NCBI RefSeq assembly: GCF_018598185.1 | Contig: NZ_JAHESC010000044.1 | Location: 1-61,200 of the forward strand | Reading direction: 5' to 3' | Length of the DNA: 61,200 nt | Source: Dawidia soli | GTDB lineage: Bacteria > Bacteroidota > Bacteroidia > Cytophagales > Cyclobacteriaceae | Part shown: piece by piece, positions 17,831-25,597 of the stretch | Layout of the letters: each line of letters starts with the position of its first letter | Position numbering within the stretch: position 1 is the stretch's first letter | Notes under the pieces: generated by a model | What the model was told of the DNA's origin: nothing | Databases searched by the model: none | What the model saw: only the letters and a program-made list of their open reading frames with translations | Translations under genes and position numbers: made by a program

Positions 17831-18451
17831 TTAATGATATTGTCGCTCACCTGCCCGGATGGCGACTTTCAGTAGGTTTTCCGTCGGCGGAAGCGGGCAC
17901 GAGAATTTGTCAGAATAGGCACAATACGGGTTGTACGCCAGGTTAAAATCCAATGTGATCGTATTGGCACCCTGCACTTTGTTCAGGTCCAGGTACCGCC
18001 CGGCACCATAGGTCTCCACCGCACTGGTTTCGTCGCCAAATGCCAGGAACAACTTTCCCCGGAACGGCCCCATGTCGATCATTTCCAGGATCAACAACCG
18101 GTTATGATAACCACCCAGGTCAAAATCGGCATAAGCGTATTGAACGTAACGTTGCTCCTTCTCGTCATTTGTAGCCAGCAGCACCACCTGCTTGTTCGTA
18201 ATAGGGGTAAGCGAAGCCGTAACCTTATAACGTGCGTCCACGGGGTAATACTGCAGCCCCTTAAACGTCGCCGTCGAATCACCCGCGAAAGGAGACTCCT
18301 TCGACGTACGCATAAACACATCCTTGGAATCTCGCTCCTGTTGGATTTTGTCTGTATACGCACCCTGATCCTGACTACCAGTAAAAGAATACAGCAACGC
18401 GATGACCGCGGCAACAACAATGACCAGGATAATAATGCTTTGCTTCTTCAC
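17831..18451 (-). CDS. DUF1684 lipoprotein-like/exported protein
   Basis: 206 residues with an N-terminal membrane anchor or signal (IIILVIVVAAVIALLYSF) and the DUF1684 signature at the end: TLDFNLAYNPYCAYSDKFSC followed by PLPPTENLLKVAIRAGE. The family is widespread but of unknown function; the invariant NPYCAY…CPLPP…AGE residues suggest a binding site. It starts with GTG overlapping the TGA of the serine hydrolase gene (GTGA), so translation of the two is coupled. Confidence 0.85.
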   Translation of the reverse strand: MKKQSIIILVIVVAAVIALLYSFTGSQDQGAYTDKIQQERDSKDVFMRTSKESPFAGDSTATFKGLQYYPVDARYKVTASLTPITNKQVVLLATNDEKEQRYVQYAYADFDLGGYHNRLLILEMIDMGPFRGKLFLAFGDETSAVETYGAGRYLDLNKVQGANTITLDFNLAYNPYCAYSDKFSCPLPPTENLLKVAIRAGERQYH

Positions 18452-19716
18452 GGAACTTGAGAGTTGGAGGATAATGCCCGCCGTCGCCGATCATCATATA
18501 CCAGGATAGAATCCCGGTGCGCGCGGAATAAAGTAAAGAAAGTAGGAATGCCCTTGTCGGCCACAGCGCCCGGCGCATTGGCCAGGATACAGATAGCAAT
18601 ATGATCTTTCGTATTAACCGCTACTTCGCTGCGATAACCGTTCACAAAGCCGCCGTGATAGATTACAGTATCATTAGGATAGTACAATACACGCCAGCCA
18701 AGACCGTAATAAGAGCTGCTAAGCCGTTGAGTACGGCCGTAGTTCCGGTTCTTGGAAGGAGCTTGTATCTGCGGGGAGAATAACTGGTGGAGCGTCGACC
18801 GATCGATCACGTCTTCCCGGTAGCCCAGCAAGGCGATCATCCAGTTAGCCATGTCCGATATACTGGCATTTACGCCACCAGCAGGCGCTACGTTGTAATA
18901 CGTATTGGTGATCGAAGCAGGTACCCACCGCCCACCCCGCAACTTGTGCGGACGGGCGATATTGGGATTGGTCATCAGGGTAGTATAGTCCATCGACGCC
19001 TGCTCCATATGCAACGGTTTGAACACCCGCTCGGACATATTTATCTCGTATGGTTTGCCCGTAGCCTTTCGAATAACCTCCCCGATTAAACTGTAGGCTA
19101 CATTTTGATAACTGTACTCCTTACCAACTTCGCGAAACAGATCGACATCCTTCAATTTTCCAAGCAACACCGGAAGCTCCATCCCCGCCTCTACCAGGTT
19201 GGTATACGTATGATAAGGAAGCCCCGTCGTATGCGACAAAACATGACGGAGCCGCAGCGCACGGGTTTGCTCAGGTGACTTTAACTGGAAGTCCGGCAAA
19301 TATTGAACAACTGGATCGTTCCACCCCAGAAGACTATCCGAAACGAGAATACCCGTCAGGAAAGAAGCAAAGCATTTTGAAACAGAGGCGATCCGGAATA
19401 CGGTATGAGGATCCACGAGGGTACTACTGCCTGCCGCCCGCACACCAAACCCTTTCAGGTAAACAATGGATGAATCTTTTACAACCGCGATAGCAAAGCC
19501 AGGAGTTTGAGAAGCTTGCATCAAGAGATCGACCTCGTGCTCATACGCGTGCATGAGTAGATCAAACGCGGGGTTTACATACGGAGGAGAAGGTTCCTTG
19601 GGAGCCGGCGGTACGACAGCAACAGGCGTCGTGCTACTTTTCCAAACCTGCGCCAGGAGGATGGGTAAAAGGATGATAAGCGTTCCGACAAGTAAGAGTT
19701 TCTGCTTCTTTTTCAT
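18448..19716 (-). CDS. Serine hydrolase of the class C beta-lactamase/esterase family
   Basis: A 422-residue protein with an N-terminal membrane anchor (KLLLVGTLIILLPILLAQ) and a penicillin-binding/beta-lactamase fold. All three motifs are present: S111-V-S-K114 (SxxK), Y203-Q-N205 (YxN) and HGG in VIYHGGFVNG. Such proteins may be D-aminopeptidases, esterases or PBP4*-like peptidases; true beta-lactamase activity is only one possibility. It is coupled to the downstream DUF1684 gene by a stop/start overlap. Confidence 0.87.
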   Translation of the reverse strand: MKKKQKLLLVGTLIILLPILLAQVWKSSTTPVAVVPPAPKEPSPPYVNPAFDLLMHAYEHEVDLLMQASQTPGFAIAVVKDSSIVYLKGFGVRAAGSSTLVDPHTVFRIASVSKCFASFLTGILVSDSLLGWNDPVVQYLPDFQLKSPEQTRALRLRHVLSHTTGLPYHTYTNLVEAGMELPVLLGKLKDVDLFREVGKEYSYQNVAYSLIGEVIRKATGKPYEINMSERVFKPLHMEQASMDYTTLMTNPNIARPHKLRGGRWVPASITNTYYNVAPAGGVNASISDMANWMIALLGYREDVIDRSTLHQLFSPQIQAPSKNRNYGRTQRLSSSYYGLGWRVLYYPNDTVIYHGGFVNGYRSEVAVNTKDHIAICILANAPGAVADKGIPTFFTLFRAHRDSILVYDDRRRRALSSNSQVP

Positions 19717-19767
19717 TCACCACACAGATATCTCCAGGCACCGGCTCCGGGGATGTTCCCCACCGTT

Positions 19768-20466
19768 CTACAAAATGCCCTCGTCTGCAAAACTAAAATA
19801 TTTCTGGCCCGCGATGATAAGATGATCCAGAACTTGTATTTCGAGTAACTTGCCGGCCTCTTTTATTTTCTGCGTCAGGTGGATGTCTTTCTGGCTGGCA
19901 GTAGCCTCCCCCGAAGGATGATTGTGCGCCAGGATAACGCTCGAGGCTAGCTCATCAACACCCAGTTTGAAAATGATCTTAGGATCAGCTACCGTGCTGG
20001 AAGTACCACCTTGGCTGACTTGACGGGTTCGGATCACCCGGTTAGCCCGGTTTAACAAAATGACCCAAAACTCCTCATGTTTAATATCCTGTAAATAAGG
20101 CGCTATCACCTCAAAAGCATCTCGTGAGCTGGAAATCCTCGGTTTTTCCTCGGCGTCTGTAGTTTTACGCCGCCGCCCCAGCTCAAGCGCCGAAACAATG
20201 GCCAGCGCTTTCGCCTCGCCAATCCCTTTGATCTTCACAAGATCTTTCACGGTAAACAGCGCCAGATCGTGCAGGTTATTACCCGCCACCTGCAAAATTT
20301 TTTGGGCTAGCTCCACGGCATTCAAAGTGGCAGTTCCCGATCCCAATAGAATAGCAAGCAGCTCAGCATTAGAAAGCGAAGATTTTCCGTGAAGGATTAA
20401 CTTTTCGCGAGGTTGGTCTTCCGGCAGCCAGTCTTTGATGGCGGGTCTTTTCTCTACTATCTCCAT
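19768..20466 (-). CDS. radC: RadC family JAB-domain protein
   Basis: 232 residues: an N-terminal helix-hairpin-helix-like half (LKEL…VKIKGIGEAKALAIVSALELG) and a C-terminal JAB1/MPN+ domain with the metal-binding JAMM motif (VILAHNHPSGEATASQKDI). RadC was named for DNA repair but a direct role is disputed; the JAMM motif predicts a metallopeptidase or nuclease-like activity. Full length, located downstream of rpsT with a terminator between them. Confidence 0.93.
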   Translation of the reverse strand: MEIVEKRPAIKDWLPEDQPREKLILHGKSSLSNAELLAILLGSGTATLNAVELAQKILQVAGNNLHDLALFTVKDLVKIKGIGEAKALAIVSALELGRRRKTTDAEEKPRISSSRDAFEVIAPYLQDIKHEEFWVILLNRANRVIRTRQVSQGGTSSTVADPKIIFKLGVDELASSVILAHNHPSGEATASQKDIHLTQKIKEAGKLLEIQVLDHLIIAGQKYFSFADEGIL

Positions 20467-20493
20467 ATCTCACAACTTAAAAAACAAAGAAAA

Positions 20494-20522
20494 GAACCCC
20501 TCACCGGAAAGGCAAGGGGTTC
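20494..20522 (-). terminator. Rho-independent terminator of rpsT
   Basis: GAACCCCT (20494-20501) pairs perfectly with AGGGGTTC (20515-20522); on the minus strand the stem is followed by TTTTCTTTG. It lies 38 bases after the rpsT stop. Confidence 0.85.
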
Positions 20523-20559
20523 CCTAAATTATTCCTCTGATCCTAAAAAGGATTCTTAA

Positions 20560-20814
20560 TTAAGCAAGTTTATTCACCAGGCGGCTCAGTCTGGACTTTT
20601 GATTGGCAGCTTTCTTCCAATGAATGACATTCTTCTTGGCCAACTTGTCGATCATAGAAGAAACTTCCTTCAAAAGAGTCTGAGCTTCTGACTTCACCGT
20701 AGCGCTCTGCAATCTCTTGATAAACGTACGGGTAGTCTTGTGCTGGTAGCGGTTTCTTACACGCTTAGCCTCATTAGCACGGATTCTCTTTTCTGCTGAT
20801 TTATGGTTTGCCAT
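20560..20814 (-). CDS. rpsT: 30S ribosomal protein S20
   Basis: 84 residues, strongly basic and helical, opening MANHKSAEKRIRANEAKR and containing the S20 core TTRTFIKRLQSA and VNKLA end. It binds 16S rRNA early in 30S assembly. It has its own promoter (20838-20868) and terminator, so it is a single-gene unit. Confidence 0.97.
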   Translation of the reverse strand: MANHKSAEKRIRANEAKRVRNRYQHKTTRTFIKRLQSATVKSEAQTLLKEVSSMIDKLAKKNVIHWKKAANQKSRLSRLVNKLA

Positions 20815-20837
20815 AGCTCGGTTTCAAATAAGGACTG

Positions 20838-20868
20838 CAAAGGTAAAGGGATTCTCCGAATTTCCAAC
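20838..20868 (-). promoter_or_regulatory. Bacteroidota-type promoter of rpsT
   Basis: On the minus strand a -33 GTTG (20868-20865), exactly 19 bases, and a -7 TACCTTTG (20845-20838) match the consensus TTTG-N19-TAnnTTTG of the Bacteroidota primary sigma factor. Transcription should start about 15-20 bases before the start codon at 20814. Confidence 0.75.
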
Positions 20869-20947
20869 GTCTCTCTAAAATCTATTTTTCAAAAGCCTGA
20901 AAATGAATATTTTGAAAGCCGACAGAAACAAAAACGCACCCCCACAC

Positions 20948-21116
20948 GTGGCAGCCGCGAAAATCCAGCCCCACTCGGATGCGGAGGTCTAGGCCCGGGT
21001 TCTGGCGGCCTCCAATCGGGGTTTACCCGTATCAAAAGCATACCAAAGCTATACATTACCCGTATCATACCCATACCAAAGCTATCCTTGACATATCCCT
21101 GTCATATCACATCCCT
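20948..21116 (-). repeat. 11-bp-unit intergenic repeat element, copy 1 (minus orientation)
   Basis: From 21018 to 21116 the sequence is nine consecutive 11-base units without a single length error. Read on the minus strand they include ATGACAGGGAT, ATGTCAAGGAT, AGCTTTGGTAT (twice) and GGGTAATGTAT, and end in GGGTAAACCCC. A GC-rich tail follows down to GGCTGCCAC (20956-20948). The same unit series, start, end and tail recur at 58287-58504. It fills most of the gap between rpsT and the plus-strand zinc enzyme; apart from it I see only the rpsT promoter in that 346-base gap. Confidence 0.85.
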
Positions 21117-21160
21117 TGCCCCAACCCGGCAAAATTCCATATCTTCCTCCAAAAAACGTT

Positions 21161-22138
21161 GTGAAGCTTATACGCCATTGTTTTCCGGCCCTCATCCTTC
21201 TAACCCTCACCAGTCTAACCATTCCCAACACCACCTGGGGTTTTTTCGCTCACCGCCGCATCAACCGGCTGGCTGTATTCATCCTCCCCCCTGAAATGAT
21301 CGGCTTCTATAAAAAGAACATCGCCTACCTCACCGAAGCCGCCGTAAATCCTGACCGCCGCAGATTCATCCTGCCAGACGAAGCCCCGCGCCACTACATC
21401 GACCTCGACCACTTCGGCGACAGCGCGCGACACAAGGTCCCCCAATATTGGGACAGCGCGGTTTCCAAATACTCGGAAGACACCCTCAAAGCGCACGGCA
21501 TTCTCCCATGGCATATTGTCAAGACCTACTACCGACTGAAAGACGCCATGATGATTCGCGACGCTGCGGCCATCTTGCGCCTGTCGGCGGACCTTGGTCA
21601 TTATATCGGCGACGCCCACGTGCCCCTGCACACCACCGTAAATTATAATGGCCAACGCACCGGCCAGGAAGGCATTCACGCCTTCTGGGAATCCAGGCTG
21701 CCGGAATTGTTCTCGGACAACTACGACTTTTTTGTAGGAAAGGCGAAGTACATCGAGCATCCACAAACGGCCGCTTGGAATGCCGTCCTCGGTGCACACA
21801 GCGTGGTGGATTCCGTGCTGCAGGAAGAAAAGAAACTGGCTCTGCGACGTGGGAATAAAAAATACTCGTTTGAAACACGCGGGACACAAACCCAGAAAGT
21901 ATACGCCCGGGAGTACGCAGCCGCTTACCATCAAATAGTGGGAGTCATGGTAGAACGGCAAATGCGCGCGGCAATACACCTCACGGGTAGTATCTGGTAC
22001 ACCGCGTGGGTAAATGCCGGCCAGCCAGACCTGCAGGCATTGACAATAGAAATAGCCTCGGAAGAGGAGTTGGAAGAAAGACGATCAGCGTTGCGTGACT
22101 GGAAAGAACAACAAAGGAAGATTCGCGACCACGAATGA
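21161..22138 (+). CDS. Secreted zinc-dependent phospholipase C / S1-P1 nuclease-like protein
   Basis: About 325 residues. A signal peptide (LILLTLTSLTIPNTT) precedes W26-GFFAH, and an N-terminal Trp with closely following His is the typical mature start of the phospholipase C/S1-P1 nuclease fold, where it binds the trinuclear zinc site. Further metal ligands fit LRLSADLGHYIGDAHVPLH and GIHAFWESRL. It probably acts in the periplasm or outside the cell on phosphodiesters, but whether lipid or nucleic acid is the substrate is open. I place the start at GTG 21161; a TTG at 21116 lies inside the repeat element. Confidence 0.78.
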   Translation: MKLIRHCFPALILLTLTSLTIPNTTWGFFAHRRINRLAVFILPPEMIGFYKKNIAYLTEAAVNPDRRRFILPDEAPRHYIDLDHFGDSARHKVPQYWDSAVSKYSEDTLKAHGILPWHIVKTYYRLKDAMMIRDAAAILRLSADLGHYIGDAHVPLHTTVNYNGQRTGQEGIHAFWESRLPELFSDNYDFFVGKAKYIEHPQTAAWNAVLGAHSVVDSVLQEEKKLALRRGNKKYSFETRGTQTQKVYAREYAAAYHQIVGVMVERQMRAAIHLTGSIWYTAWVNAGQPDLQALTIEIASEEELEERRSALRDWKEQQRKIRDHE

Positions 22139-22156
22139 TTCGCCGGGAGCGAAACA

Positions 22157-22444
22157 TCAGGCCAACAAGGCCTGCACAATATTTCCCCACTCTTCCTGCA
22201 AGCTCACCTTGGGCACCGGCTTGCCCGCATGATGATACCAGTAAGAGGCATTTCCAAGATCACCTTCTACACGGTGCAGATAAGCGTGTACCCACGAGCC
22301 TTCTGCCGTGGCCACATCTTGCGCTAGCGTATGGGCAGCATCCCAATCGTCGTTCCCCGCAAACCACAGGGCTTGTAACAAGGGCGAAAGGGTAGACGAT
22401 GGCGCCGAGTCTTCCAGGGAGGCCGTAAATTCTTCGTAAGTCAT
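22157..22444 (-). CDS. Conserved hypothetical protein, 95 residues
   Basis: A small soluble protein with a distinctive core: LLQALWFAGNDDWDAAHTLA, then EGSWVHAYLHRVEGDLGNAS and YWYHHAGKPVP, ending EEWGNIVQALLA. I recall this pattern as a widespread bacterial protein of unknown function; it looks helical and repeat-like. The many Trp, His and Asp residues suggest a binding pocket, but there is no basis for naming an activity. Confidence 0.72.
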   Translation of the reverse strand: MTYEEFTASLEDSAPSSTLSPLLQALWFAGNDDWDAAHTLAQDVATAEGSWVHAYLHRVEGDLGNASYWYHHAGKPVPKVSLQEEWGNIVQALLA

Positions 22445-22496
22445 GCCGCCAAAGTATTAAAGCTCGCCCGAAAACCAAAGCGCCGTCAGTCAATAG

Positions 22497-23492
22497 TTAT
22501 TGAACAGGGTAATATACTTCTGTGATCCACTGCGCCGTATCCCGAACGACCATCGGATCGGTAACGTAAATTTCCCACGGACTGCCGCTGATCGTCAGGT
22601 GTTTGTTGGAAATATAACGATTGACCTGCTGATGAGTATCCGTCAGTTTGTCATACGCACCGGCGTGCACCGCCTTAACAGCTTTCCCCGCCGGGACCTG
22701 TTCTACCATATAGGGCTTGGGAAGTTTTGCGTCCGAAGCGATCGGCAGCGCCGCGATGATATCGATCTGACCGTCGGCTTCCCCCGGGTAAATACCCATA
22801 GCAGGACCCGTAACCTTTACCTTCGCCTTCTTTAACATAGAAAGAAGTGTGCCGTACATTGTTTCTAATTGTTTGCCGATGGCATCACTGTCGTCCGAAG
22901 ATGCCTTCCCCGCCATACCGACATAATGCAACGGAGCAGTATTCTCTTCGGTAATTTTAACGGTGAACACAGGCTTTGCTTCGGCCAGCGCTTTCAGGTG
23001 CGTGAGATTGTAATCAAAAGCCTTGTTCATTTCCGGTTTCATGATAATGCCGAACCACCGCGAAATGGGGTTAGCGCCCAGATCGCTCGAAAAGCCGATC
23101 GTTAGCTGCGTGCTGTCATCCTTGGGTATAAAAGTATACCATCCCTTGGCAACGCCATGCTCCATAAAGTCAAGATCTGTTTTGATAGAAGAGCCAGGAA
23201 TACTTTCCGTGATCGTGACTTTACCATCACCCGACTTCTCGCCCGTCCAGGAATACCACGCGCCCAGGCCCGCGCGTTTGTCACCATAGGTCAGTTGCAT
23301 GTCGTCTTTGTACAGGTCGTTCCAGTAAGACCACTTACCCCAACGCTCAAGGTCGTTGATATCCTCAAAGATGTTTTCAGCAGGTGCCCCGACTGTAATA
23401 TGGCGCGCGATCTCAAGCTTTCCGGGTAACATAAGGCCGACAATGGCCAATAGAACAAGAAGGGCTAAAAGCCCTAAAAAAAACTTTTTCAT
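22497..23492 (-). CDS. SRPBCC domain fused to GyrI-like effector-binding domain
   Basis: About 331 residues: an N-terminal membrane anchor (MKKFFLGLLALLVLLAIVGL), an SRPBCC/polyketide-cyclase-type ligand-binding domain (residues about 28-170; ITVGAPAENIFEDINDLERW), and a C-terminal GyrI/AraC effector-binding-like domain (about 185-331; KVTGPAMGIYPGEADGQIDI). Both folds bind small hydrophobic ligands, so a membrane-tethered sensor or carrier is plausible; no enzyme motif is visible. The ATG at 23492 is the start; upstream in-frame codons to 23579 look like leader. Confidence 0.82.
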   Translation of the reverse strand: MKKFFLGLLALLVLLAIVGLMLPGKLEIARHITVGAPAENIFEDINDLERWGKWSYWNDLYKDDMQLTYGDKRAGLGAWYSWTGEKSGDGKVTITESIPGSSIKTDLDFMEHGVAKGWYTFIPKDDSTQLTIGFSSDLGANPISRWFGIIMKPEMNKAFDYNLTHLKALAEAKPVFTVKITEENTAPLHYVGMAGKASSDDSDAIGKQLETMYGTLLSMLKKAKVKVTGPAMGIYPGEADGQIDIIAALPIASDAKLPKPYMVEQVPAGKAVKAVHAGAYDKLTDTHQQVNRYISNKHLTISGSPWEIYVTDPMVVRDTAQWITEVYYPVQ

Positions 23493-23571
23493 AGTGATGG
23501 AGGGTTTAAGTGACTGGAAGATAAGCAATAATCTTTTACGAAAACGTTTGCATTTATACACGAATGTCTGG

Positions 23572-23587
23572 ATATTCAACTGAATAT
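23572..23587. promoter_or_regulatory. 16-bp palindrome in a divergent intergenic region
   Basis: ATATTCA (23572-23578) and TGAATAT (23581-23587) form a perfect inverted repeat with a two-base centre in the 225-base gap between the SRPBCC-GyrI gene (minus) and the DUF4199 gene (plus). Its size and place fit a dimeric repressor operator. Nothing else was found in the gap. Confidence 0.35.
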
Positions 23588-23717
23588 ACGTTGGTAGGTA
23601 ACAGATTGGCAGGAGTATAAACAGGACCTAAACCGGTTCGCAAAAACGTAGAGGGTACTGGCCCTGTGGCACAGTATTTTAAGTTTTCTAAACAGAAGAA
23701 CACGAAACCTTAAGAAT

Positions 23718-24179
23718 ATGAATATCTGGAACAGAAGCACCCGCATCCCCGAGATCTACGGTACAGCGATCGCCCTGGGATTGATCGTCTACTTCTTTTT
23801 AATGTACGCCCTGGGGTTGATCCACGTTGTCGAACTTCGACTGCTGAACTTGGTCATTATGCTGGCCGGAGTTTATTACGCGCTGAAACAATTCACCCGA
23901 ACCCACCATGGACAGCTGAATTACTTCCGCGCCATGGCCGTCGGTGTAGGCGCTGCCGCGATCGGCTCCGCTACCTTCGCGGCGTTTTTATTCTTCTACC
24001 TGAAGATCGATACAAACCTGATGCAATCCCTCATTGACAATGAACCCATGGGGCCTTACCTCAATGCCTATATAGCCGCATTTATGGTCATGCTGGAAGG
24101 CCTTTTCTCTGGCTTGTTTGTGACGTTCGTACTATTGAACTGGATACGCACCGATCAGGTAAACCAGCCCATAGGCTGA
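23718..24179 (+). CDS. DUF4199 membrane protein (third copy in the window)
   Basis: 153 residues with four membrane helices; the central pattern ALKQFTRTHHGQLNYFRAMAVG corresponds to the KELRDYYQG…YWQG block of DUF4199. The loop between helices 3 and 4 is shorter than in the pair at 7.4-8.4 kb. Function unknown. A bidirectional terminator follows. Confidence 0.8.
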   Translation: MNIWNRSTRIPEIYGTAIALGLIVYFFLMYALGLIHVVELRLLNLVIMLAGVYYALKQFTRTHHGQLNYFRAMAVGVGAAAIGSATFAAFLFFYLKIDTNLMQSLIDNEPMGPYLNAYIAAFMVMLEGLFSGLFVTFVLLNWIRTDQVNQPIG

Positions 24180-24180
24180 T

Positions 24181-24217
24181 AAACAAAGAAGCCCACGTTT
24201 AGTGGGCTTCTTTGTTT
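24181..24217. terminator. Bidirectional terminator between convergent genes
   Basis: AAACAAAGAAGCCCAC (24181-24196) pairs perfectly over 16 bases with its partner at 24202-24217 around a five-base loop. The A-rich 5' arm and T-rich 3' arm let it work on both strands, for DUF4199 (plus) and the fucosidase (minus). Confidence 0.92.
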
Positions 24218-24222
24218 ACTAA

Positions 24223-25536
24223 CTACTTCAACTGGAGCTCGACGATCGTATCGAACTCCTGCCGACCCCCAGGGGGGATCTGTAATGTGATCCCATATTC
24301 GTTCTCCGCAAACTTGACCGGCGTCGATGTTCCATAAACCTTGGCCGTCTTGATCTTTTTGCCCCACGAAGGGATCGTCAAAACGTTATCCGACCAGCGA
24401 AGAATATGAACAAAAACTGTATTCCCTTTTTGCGTGGTCACACCCCAGTCCCGTGCTGTCAAGGGGCCGCCATGCGTGCCGTAAATAGTCTCTCCATTTT
24501 TAGCAAGCCAGTCGCCCACCTGTTGTAAGCGCTCAACATGCTCGGGTTGTATTTGCCCATTCGGCATCGGTCCGATGTTCAATAAGAAGTTGGCGTCGTA
24601 GCCGGCCGCCTTCACCAGGTACTGAACGAGCTCCTGCGTACTCTTATGGTGGTTGTCCTTCAGATTAAAACCCCATGAATGATTGATGGTCTCGCAAGTC
24701 TCCTTCGGCAGATCGCCGATCTTTTGCTCAGGCGCAAACCCAGTAGTGTTGTGGCCCGGCAGGTCCTTCTCGAACATCTGGAAATCCTCACCTGCAAAAG
24801 GCGTCACGTGGTGGTTACTGCCCACAAGAGCACCGGGCTGAAGTTTGTGGATCAAAGAGTACGTGCGCGCTAGGCGCCAGTCGGCATCCTTTTTATCCCA
24901 CATGCCGTCAAACCAGATGCCACCGATCTCGCCATAGCCTGTCAGGAGCTCCGTAAGCTGGGCATCCATATAGTCGAGGTAAGCATTCCAGTTGCCGTGT
25001 TCCGGCCGACCCGTCCAGCTGCCACCCGTACCCCCTCGGGGGAAATAATCGGGGTGATGCCAATCTAACTGTGAATGGTAAAAGAAAAGCTTGACACCCT
25101 CACGACGGCATTCGTCGGCCAGCATCTTCAACACGTCTTTGCCATAAGGCGACCGTTTTACGATAGTATAATCCGACACGCGGCTGTCCCACATGGCAAA
25201 CCCGTCGTGATGTTTGCTGGTAATGACGATATATTTCATGCCCGCGCGCTTCGCCAGCTGCACCCAGCTCTTGGCATCGAACGCGGTAGGATTGAAGAAC
25301 GCAGGCAGCTTCTCATAGTCCCGTATCGGAATCTGTTGCTGATTCATAACCCATTCGCCGTCGCCCAGCACACTATACACACCCCAGTGAATGAACAAAC
25401 CGAACCTCGCCGACTGAAACCATTCCCGGTTTTGTTTGTTGACATCGGAAGGAATATAGGTTGATTGTGCCACCGCGTTTCCCGAAATCCATAACAGGAC
25501 CAGGAACGACTTTAAAAGAATAGAAATTGGCTTCAT
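24223..25536 (-). CDS. Secreted alpha-L-fucosidase (GH29)
   Basis: About 437 residues: signal peptide (ILLKSFLVLLWISGNAVAQ), then the GH29 (alpha/beta)8 barrel with WFQSARFGLFIHWGVYS, YIVITSKHHDGFAMWDS and the nucleophile region GGIWFDGMWD, and a C-terminal beta-sandwich. It cleaves alpha-linked L-fucose from glycans in the periplasm. The start is ATG 25536 at the signal peptide; a 10-codon extension exists. It is isolated: no SusCD or other glycosidase adjoins it. A palindrome lies in the short gap shared with the divergent aminopeptidase gene. Confidence 0.92.
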   Translation of the reverse strand: MKPISILLKSFLVLLWISGNAVAQSTYIPSDVNKQNREWFQSARFGLFIHWGVYSVLGDGEWVMNQQQIPIRDYEKLPAFFNPTAFDAKSWVQLAKRAGMKYIVITSKHHDGFAMWDSRVSDYTIVKRSPYGKDVLKMLADECRREGVKLFFYHSQLDWHHPDYFPRGGTGGSWTGRPEHGNWNAYLDYMDAQLTELLTGYGEIGGIWFDGMWDKKDADWRLARTYSLIHKLQPGALVGSNHHVTPFAGEDFQMFEKDLPGHNTTGFAPEQKIGDLPKETCETINHSWGFNLKDNHHKSTQELVQYLVKAAGYDANFLLNIGPMPNGQIQPEHVERLQQVGDWLAKNGETIYGTHGGPLTARDWGVTTQKGNTVFVHILRWSDNVLTIPSWGKKIKTAKVYGTSTPVKFAENEYGITLQIPPGGRQEFDTIVELQLK

Positions 25537-25565
25537 AGAGTTTTGGTTTAAATTGCAGCCTGACA

Positions 25566-25580
25566 ACCGTTCAGAACGGT
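25566..25580. promoter_or_regulatory. Palindrome between divergent fucosidase and aminopeptidase genes
   Basis: ACCGTT (25566-25571), CAG, AACGGT (25575-25580): a perfect inverted repeat in the 61-base gap between the two start codons. A regulator bound here could control both genes. The gap is too short to hold much else. Confidence 0.3.
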
Positions 25581-25597
25581 GTTTTGAAAATTAACCA

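Noticed and set aside
18448-19716. True beta-lactamase / resistance gene
   Set aside because: The three motifs are shared by esterases and D-peptidases, and the membrane anchor and coupling to DUF1684 do not point to antibiotic resistance.
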